A stretch of 64,000 nucleotides of DNA from contig CAIIXF020000012.1 in NCBI GenBank assembly GCA_903813345.2, positions 13,250,932 through 13,314,931 of the forward strand, read 5' to 3'. This document shows, piece by piece, positions 15,301-24,300 of this stretch. Position numbers and translations under genes: made by a program. Origin of the DNA: Owenia fusiformis (lineage: Eukaryota; Annelida; Polychaeta; Sabellida; Oweniidae). How positions within the stretch are numbered: the stretch's first letter is position 1; every line of letters begins with the position of its first letter. The notes under the pieces are model-generated. The model was not told where the DNA came from, searched no databases, and saw only the letters and a list, made by a program, of their open reading frames with translations.

Positions 15301-18300
15301 AATAAAGAATATAGATTCGGTTGAATGTGTTAGCGAGCTTTCTTTTGACAAATGTTTCAGCGACGTCTATGAAATAGTGATTTACTTCGTAATTTCGAGT
15401 ACTAAGAAAACAAGCATTGAATATAAATATGATATGCTTGTAAATATGCAGCTTAGACTTGAGATTGCTATTAGATTTAATGTCAGTCAATTTTCAATAA
15501 AATGAATATTTTTTGTCCATGATAAGGCTTCTGCTATTGTATTTTCGGAATATCAAAGTATACTGTCAACTCTATTTTTGGAGAGTCTAGGATGAATCTT
15601 GTGAAAATAACATAGACAACATTGAATTCATTGAGATAATGAATTCTCAAAAAAATCAAACAGTTCGTTAAATTCTCTGATACTCTGTCTTAATCGATTA
15701 AGACAGAGTATCCCTTTGAGGGATGTTATTTCTTCATTCGCGGGCAAACAAAATTGTTGCTCTAACAAGTCATATGATATTACACAAATCCTATCAATCT
15801 GCTTTTGTTTTTGCTGTTGTCCGTGGCCATCACATTTAAATTTTTCACATTGATGTCGTAATGTCTTCTGCAATGAATCTTGCAAGCACTATTTTGGTTC
15901 TTGTGAAGCAGATCTGTTCCTTTGAGGGATGTTATTTCTTCATTCACGGGCAAATAAAATTGTTGCTCTAACAAGTCATATGATATTACACAAATCCTAT
16001 CAATCTGCTTTTGTTTTTGATGTTGTCCGTGTCCATCGCATTTAAATTTTTCACATTGATGTCGTAATGTCTTCTGCAATGAATCTTGCAAGCACTATTT
16101 TGGTTCTTGTGAAGCAGATCTGTCACAGAATCGAAATTAAATGCTCTCAATTTTACTATCTACGATTGATTTTATCGTTATGTATCACACTCTTACTCAA
16201 TCCAGGTACAGACTCGTACTTAGAGTAATATCTCACCGATGGACCCAGAAGCTAAAAAAGCCCACATTTCAAATCTGAAAAAAAGAATTCCGTGTTTGCC
16301 CTGGAAACTTTTTTGGGCCCCTTAATCCTAAAATTTTGAAAAATGAAGGCCCATTTTTGAAAAGCTGACCTAAAAATGTCAAAAAGCAAAGAAAAGAAAA
16401 AAGGCCTGCTAATGGAGGCCCTACAAACTTCTTTGAGCTCAATTTTTTCTCATACTCCAAGTAAACTATTGATTCCTACCTGGAACGCATTCATACTCTA
16501 GGTCGTGACAGTGCAGGTTCTTGCAGCAGGACTTCTTAATAGATATAGCGTAGTTGTCCAAACGCAGACGACAGATCTGAAAAAGAATAACTACGCATGA
16601 TTTCACATATGGCGTGGTTGTCCAAAAGCAGACCATAGGTCTGAAAAAGAATAAGTACGCATGATCTCACATATGGCATAGTTGTCCAAACGCTGATGAC
16701 AAGTCTGAAAAAGAATAAGTACGCGTGATTTCACACATGGCGTAGTTGTCCAAACGCAGACCACATGTCTGAAAAAGAACAAGTACGCATGATTTCAGGT
16801 ATGGTATAGTTGTCCAAACGCAGACCACAGGTCTGAAAAAGAATAAGTCTGTATGATTTCACATATGGAGTAGTTGTCCAAATGCAGACGACAGGTCTGA
16901 AAAGAATAACTACGCATGATTTCACATATGGCGTATTTGTCCAAACGCAGACCACAGGTCTGAAAAAGAATAAGTACGTATGATTTCACATATGGCGTAG
17001 TTGTCAAAACGCAGACGACAGGTCTGAAAAAGAATAACTACGCATGATTTCACATATGGCGTAGTTGTCCAAACGCAGACCACAGGTCTGAAAAAGAATA
17101 AGTACGCATGATTTCACATATGGCGTAGTTGTCCAAACGCAGACGACAGGTCTGAAAAAATGAGTCCGCATGATTTCACATAAAGCATAGTTGTCCAAAC
17201 GCAGACGACAGGTCTGAAAAAGAATAACTACGCATGATTTCACATATGGCGTAGTTGTCCAAACGCAGATGACAGGTCTGAAAAAATGAGTACGCATGAT
17301 TTCACATAAGGCATAGTTGTCCAAACGTAGATGCCAAGTCTGAAAAGGAATAAGTATGCATGATTTCACATATGGCATAGATTTCCAAACGCAGACGACA
17401 GGTCTGAAAAGAATAAGTTCCGTAAGTACGCATGAATTCACTCTCAAAGTAAGGCATATTGTTCAGAAAGTAAAGAGTTCAATGGATAATTCATTCATTT
17501 CTAAAAATGTATTACTCTGGTAATTAAATGCTAAATATGTCTTGAAATGCAGAAAAATAGAGTCAAATGTCGGAATAAAAGTTACAAATTGTTTGGAAAA
17601 GGGAATCAGGGAAATAATTCTGACTGAGAGGAATGAAAGCTTACTTACCTCCATGTTGCTGCAATAGTCCAATGCCTTCTGGGTAAAGTTGTGACGACAT
17701 TCATTTTTAGAATTATTCATAACACATGTGAGATTTTGCTCAAATGGATACAATACGGCATCCTTCACTACTATCGTTTCACCCTCTGAGCAGTTCAGAT
17801 AGAAGTAATCCTTGTCGCCCCACCAGTCCTCTTTGCACGAATGGTCTTTTATTGTTACCCCGACCTCTGGAAAGAGAGATAAAAGACATTTTGAAAGTGC
17901 AACTTTGGCAACATTAAAAAACAAGAGTTTTCCACGAATTAAAGGATGATTTAATAGTTTCAATTTAGAATTCATACAAAGCTACAATACATTGAGTCTG
18001 GTTCTGAAATATCAATCAGTTAGTATATTGGTTCCGTATGACTTTAGTTTGTATTCCTCCAAAGCTACAATACATTAGTCTGGTTCTGAAATATCAATCA
18101 GTTAGTATATGGGTTCCGTATGACTTTAGTTTGTATTCCTCCAAAGCTACAATACATTAGTCTGGTTCTGAAATATCAATCAGTTAGTATATGGGATCCG
18201 TATGACTTTAGTTAGTATTCCTCCAAAGGACACAATACATTAGTCTGGTTCTGAAATATCAATCAGTTAGTATATGGGATCCGTATGACTTTAGTTTGTA

Positions 18301-21300
18301 TTCCTTCAAAGGACACAATACATTTAGTTTGGTTCTGAAATATCAATCAGTTAGTATATGGGTTCCGCATGACTTTAGTTAGTATTAGTCCTTCATTTCA
18401 TATGATTTAGAAATATTTTACAAATACTTAATTCTATTGAGGTGAATACCTGTGTATCTTTCACAAGTGATCTTTCACGAAGCCCGAAGGGCTAGTGGAA
18501 ATCATCTGGTGAAAGTGTCACAGGTGACATGGGCGTAGCCAGTGGGGGTGCGATGGGTGCGATCGATACCCCCCCCCCATAACCTATGAAAATATTGGAT
18601 ATTGGATAGAGGAATAAAAGAGCTTTAAAATGCTTTTTATTTGAAACTTCTAGCTCAATTTTGAAGGAAGTTGCATCAATTTTTGTAAAATTCAAAACAA
18701 ATCTTATTTTTTGGGGTTGATTATGCCAAAGTCGCACCCCCCCCCCCCCCTGACTGAAAACCGAAAAGTTTGTGGCGATCGCACCCCCCCCCCCCCCCCC
18801 TTGACTGAAAGCTGGCTACGCTCCTGAGGTGTTCACTGAAAATAGAATTGAATATTTGTTTTATTATTCACTGTTATATTCCTTACTCACATTAGTGGGA
18901 AGACAAACTTTCGATGTCTAATTAATGATAACAAATGTACCTCCGGGGTGATATAAAATTGAAATTACACGGGACTAACTCGTGACTGGTGAACATCATT
19001 TGATATCGCTTGTTATTTTTAGTCACGTGTTGGACATTAACCAATCAGAGCACTGTGCCAAAAAGGCTATATAGTAATAAAATCTCCTGTTAACTATGCT
19101 CTAATATCAACTGTCATAGTGTGAAATATCTCCCGTATCTCCCGTGTTGTAGAGACACAACCTATACCAAGAGATTTGGCGGACAACTAGTATAGTTAGT
19201 ACTATTTTCAACTCTACGAAATATGAGCTAATATAGGCTGTGTTATATATGTAGGCTAACAAATAGTTTGCCTACCACTCTATTGGACCAATAGAACCAG
19301 ACATACCCGCCGATTCTATGGAAAACAGCTTCTTCTGGCCTATTTCAGGATATACTATTAAATCAGAGCTCTAAAAACAGGAGATACGCTAACTATACGA
19401 AATGACGTCATCGTTTCTTATTTCTTTAACTTATCTGGCTTATTAATGATTGGCAATGCACTGTCAGAGTTAAGTAATTAAACAAATAAAATAAAACTGA
19501 TAAATTCACTTTATATACATTATTTAGTTATATTTAAAGTTAAAGTTAAAGAAAGTTAAGAAAAGTCATCAATTAAAAATCAAAAAATTAACTTTCCAAG
19601 TTAATCGATTCAATCCAAATGTTAACACATTGTTAATCATAGAATGAGGAACAATATACAAGCAAATAAATATGAAAGACTTAATTTCCAAATTATTACT
19701 TTTTGTTGAAATTAGAACAAACGGCTCTAGATATTAATCCATTAACTCTAACAAACGGATTAGTTATCAGTGAACAAAACTCATTTCATAGAAATTGAAA
19801 ATAACTTAGGGATTAAAGTATTACTTCTATTGCTCTGACATCAATACATGTATGTGAATGGTGAAAGTCTGCATGATTTTGAAAGAATTGTTTGCCAAGG
19901 GGAGGGAATCGTTACTTGTTAGGTACGGGCCTGTTTAAAATGCGTAATGTATATAGCTAACATTTGAGCAGTTCTGTGTCAAGACTATTTTTGTGGTTTG
20001 CAAAGTGAATACAGGTGGTTGTTTGTGCCTGTGTAAGAGGGGGGCCTTAAATGTTGTTTGTTATAAACCTAATGTGGCAGAGAAACAATGGAGTAAAAAT
20101 GTCTAAAAATTAGCTTTCCGTTGAGTCAATCAATTAAATCCAAATTTTAACACAATTTTAATCATAACATTGGGGACATTATGCAATCAAATAATTATGA
20201 AAAACTTAGTTTTCAAATTATTTTTGTGGAACTTAGAACTGTTGGCTGTAGGAAATTAATCCATTACCACTAACAAATGGATTAGTGATCAGTGTTAACG
20301 AAACTCATATTAAAGAAATTGAATAATTGGGGATTAAAGTTTTACTTATCATATTGCTCTGACACACATGTACTGTATGTTAATATGTTATTTAAATCAG
20401 TTTGTTCTACCATGCTCCAATTTGCTCAAAGTGTAATCATCGCTTTGTCAGATGAAACATTAGGAATTAATGTAAAATGTACCCGCTTCTTTATTTTCAT
20501 TATCAAACAACTTAACATACCGAATCTCGCACCTTTTGAATATATACTATATTTGGAAATGGAAAACAAAGAAAGGTTAATAAAACTAGCTGTAATAAAA
20601 AGAAATGGTCCAATTGTAGTAGAAACAAATGTATTATATCATGGACTAATCTGTTGTTTATATCCCTGGTTTATATCTCAGATATTATATTGATAACAGA
20701 AAGAATAAATTGTAACATGTGAGAGAATTCAAGTTTTAATTTTGTTTAAGCATAGCTTAACACCACTTGTATCATGCAAACTTAATGCATGTTTCTTAAT
20801 TTATTATCAGAGATTTGTCAGAAGAAATCGGAGCAATACATCCAATATATTACAGGCTCATAATAAGTTTTAGCCCAGAGGATCAATTTTCAAAACATAC
20901 CAACGGCTCACAATCGATAATTTTGGCCCAAAATCACTGTGCCCAGATAGGTAAAACTATGTAGGATTTTGACAGAGAAACAATTGAGTTAAATTGTGAG
21001 GAAATCAGGAAACCCAATGGAGTAAAATGTGAGGAAACCCATTGACATTAAAAATTAACTTTTTGTTGAGTCAATCAATTAAATCCAAATTTTAACACCA
21101 TGTTAATCATAACATAAGGGACATTATACAATCAAAAAATTATAAAAAAAACGTAATTTGCAAATTATTTTTCGGTTGAAATTAGAGCCATCGGCTATAG
21201 AAATTAATCCATTAACTCTAACAAACAGATTATCTATCACTGTGAACAAAACTCAAATCATAGAAATTGAATAATTAGGGATTAAAGTTTGACTTATTAT

Positions 21301-24300
21301 ATTGCTCTGGAATGTCAATACATGTATGTGAATGGTGAAAACTACATGATTTTGAAAGAATTGTTGGCCACGGGGAGGGGGGTCCTTAGGAACGGGTCTG
21401 TATAAAATGCACAATGTGTTTATTGAATATTTAGCAATTCTGTGTCATGACTGATGTTTTGGTTGGCAAAATGAATGGTTGTTTGTACCTGTGTTAGTGA
21501 GGGATTTAAATGATGTTTGTTATAAACTTAATGTGACAGAGAAACAATGGAATAAAAATGTGAGGAAAACCAATTGATTAAAAATTCAAAAATTATAATC
21601 TTTACAATGATTTAATTGATTGAATCAAAAATTTAACACAATGTTAAATATAACATGAGGGACCTCATACAATCAAATATATATGAAAAAACTTATTTTG
21701 CAAATTATTTTTGTGGAATTAAGAGTCATCAGCTGTAGAGATTATCTATTAACCCTAACATACGGATTAATCATTGAATAATAAATTATTATTAACAGTA
21801 CAGTATGTACCGAAGAATGCTGTACGTTACTTAAACCTAGGTGCTTAAATTACAGTTCTTTATTTTATTAACATTAAACTTTATTGATAAACAAGAGATA
21901 AAGAATATGATTCAGATTCTCCCTATTTGTTTATTTAATGACTTAACTACCGGAGTAATTGTTAATAAGCCAGATAAGTGATGTTACCTAATTAGCGTTG
22001 CAAATAATGAGACTTGATGACGTCATTTCGTATAGTTACCGTATCTCCTGTTTTGGGAAGTCTGATAGGAGAGTATCTCCTGATATAAGCTGATATCTGC
22101 TGTTTTTAGCACAGAATAGGCAGCGTATCTCTTGTTCTTCATGTCCGATATCTAACTATATTTTGGGGGATTCTAGAGATATATACAAACTATTTGTCCA
22201 AATCTCTTGAAATAAAACGAGAGATACCGCACATTTTGCACAGTGGAGAGTGAGGAATATGACAGTGAAATAATAATAAGTAATATTTTATATGTATTAG
22301 TTTATACGATAAAACATTAGGAGGGTAAATCAAAAATACTACTAATACAATACTCATAAAATGTCGCTTTGAATTTTCTTATACATATTTATCTAAAATG
22401 TATTGTTCTATCTGTATATGCTTTATAACATAAGGGTGATCACAGTAACATTCTAACATGAACTGTGGCTGTTATGGTAACACAGACAATGTGCCCTGGA
22501 GCATCTCTAAATCAATGGAAAAAGTTTATGTTGACGATTTTATTCATATACCCTGTATATACAGTTGAAACTGGACAATCACCCTATTTACAATTCTGTT
22601 TATATTTTCTTTGTGTTTGTGTTACAATAACCTAAATACATATACTTATTTGATTTGAAATACATCATTCAGAATCAATAGATGAATTCAATGCTCGTCC
22701 TTATTTTCATGAAATAGGATTGGGTCGCATTGTTCTTGATCAAAGAAAATGAGTCTGTTTAATTTGAAAGGATATGTTTTTCTACGCTTGTTAAGTCAAA
22801 CAAAGTGATTTTTAAAAATGAGATGACATATTTTTTCACTTTTATGTCAAGGACATTTCTTTTTTTCATTTTACATTTTTTGTTATAATATGAAATTTGT
22901 ATAAACAACCATTTTTGATGCTGAATATAATCAAAGGAGCACGTGGGCTATCGCAAACAATTTCAGAAGGTTATATCTTGGATCATGACTATTTTCTGAC
23001 AATGAGGACAAGTTTCTCTTTTAGATCAAATCATTATCTCAAAAAAATTATGCACAGTAATAATAAAGTCAAACAATCTCGGAGATATTTAACTAGCAAT
23101 CAACCCATCAATACACTTTTTCAAAGATGTTGACCCCATTTTCACCAAAAATGCAATCATTTCTTACAATGTTTAGTGTATTACTTTTCTTTATTTTGAT
23201 GTTTCAAAAAGTTCTTGAAAGAAAAACTTAATTGCTTTAAGATAAGTGTTCCCCATGTTATTTCTCCATTCTCCATTGAAAAATCCCGTGCTATCCATTA
23301 GTTTCAGTTCATTTTAGCCATCCAAATTCAGTATCTTTAAAGTCCCTGGAGCAATCAACTTTTCCTTTTAGGAAATCGAACATGTCTCAAAGCACATTCT
23401 AATTATTCATTCAACAATATAATAAAAGGTTGCAATTTTGGTGAAAATTAGGTCAACATTTTTGAAAAAGTATGTTGATTGGTCCATTGCCACTTTAACA
23501 TCACTTTGGTCTGATTAACTAAATTATCATTACATGTACTTTTCTTGAAGATAATGATTGGATCCAAAAGATACACCCATGTTCATGATCAGAAAATACG
23601 ATATTTTGTCTGAACTTGATGCATTGATAATTTAAAAAACGTGTTAATATAATTTGAATACCAAATAAAAACTACCCGACGCTTAAACTAATGTATTTTA
23701 CAACGTGAGTAAATTCAATATGGCAACAAAAATCGAATCGTCTCGAATATAAAAGTAGAAGTTAACGCAACCTGACCCAGTTGGTCCAGCTGCTGGTCAG
23801 TCAGCCTAGTTAAATTCTTGACGTAGTGACCTGTTGGACATTTTAAAAAAAACATGTACGCGAGCGTACAAGTTTTCTTAAAACCCGCGGGGATTACTAT
23901 GCCGCTCTCAATCCACTTTTCCAGGGGCCTAAATTATTTTCCGTACATCTTTAAATTATACTCGATCAGCCAAATAAACAGTACATTATATACGTTATAA
24001 TTCTTCACGCTCACGTGCACGTCTTTTATTGCGTCCATAAGTGTGAAATTTTTACGTATAGCAGACGACGATTAATAAAAATATCACAGTAATAATATCA
24101 CTCACGCGAGGCGTGATGCCATTAAATTCAACGTTACGTGCATATGGCTATTTAAAACGATATTCAGGATAAATTATATCTTAAAAGTGATACAGGGTAT
24201 ACCATCACAAAAGCGAAAAAATGAATGTGCGTCAATATGACTCTGTATTTATATGGACTAAGTATGCTACTATGGTCTTTATGATGCACTAAACACATTC

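Noticed and set aside
17004-17447. A 147-residue open frame on the minus strand
   Set aside because: It is the 64-bp minisatellite read through; the repeated C-R-L-R-L-D-N-Y-A text is copied exon start, not a separate protein.
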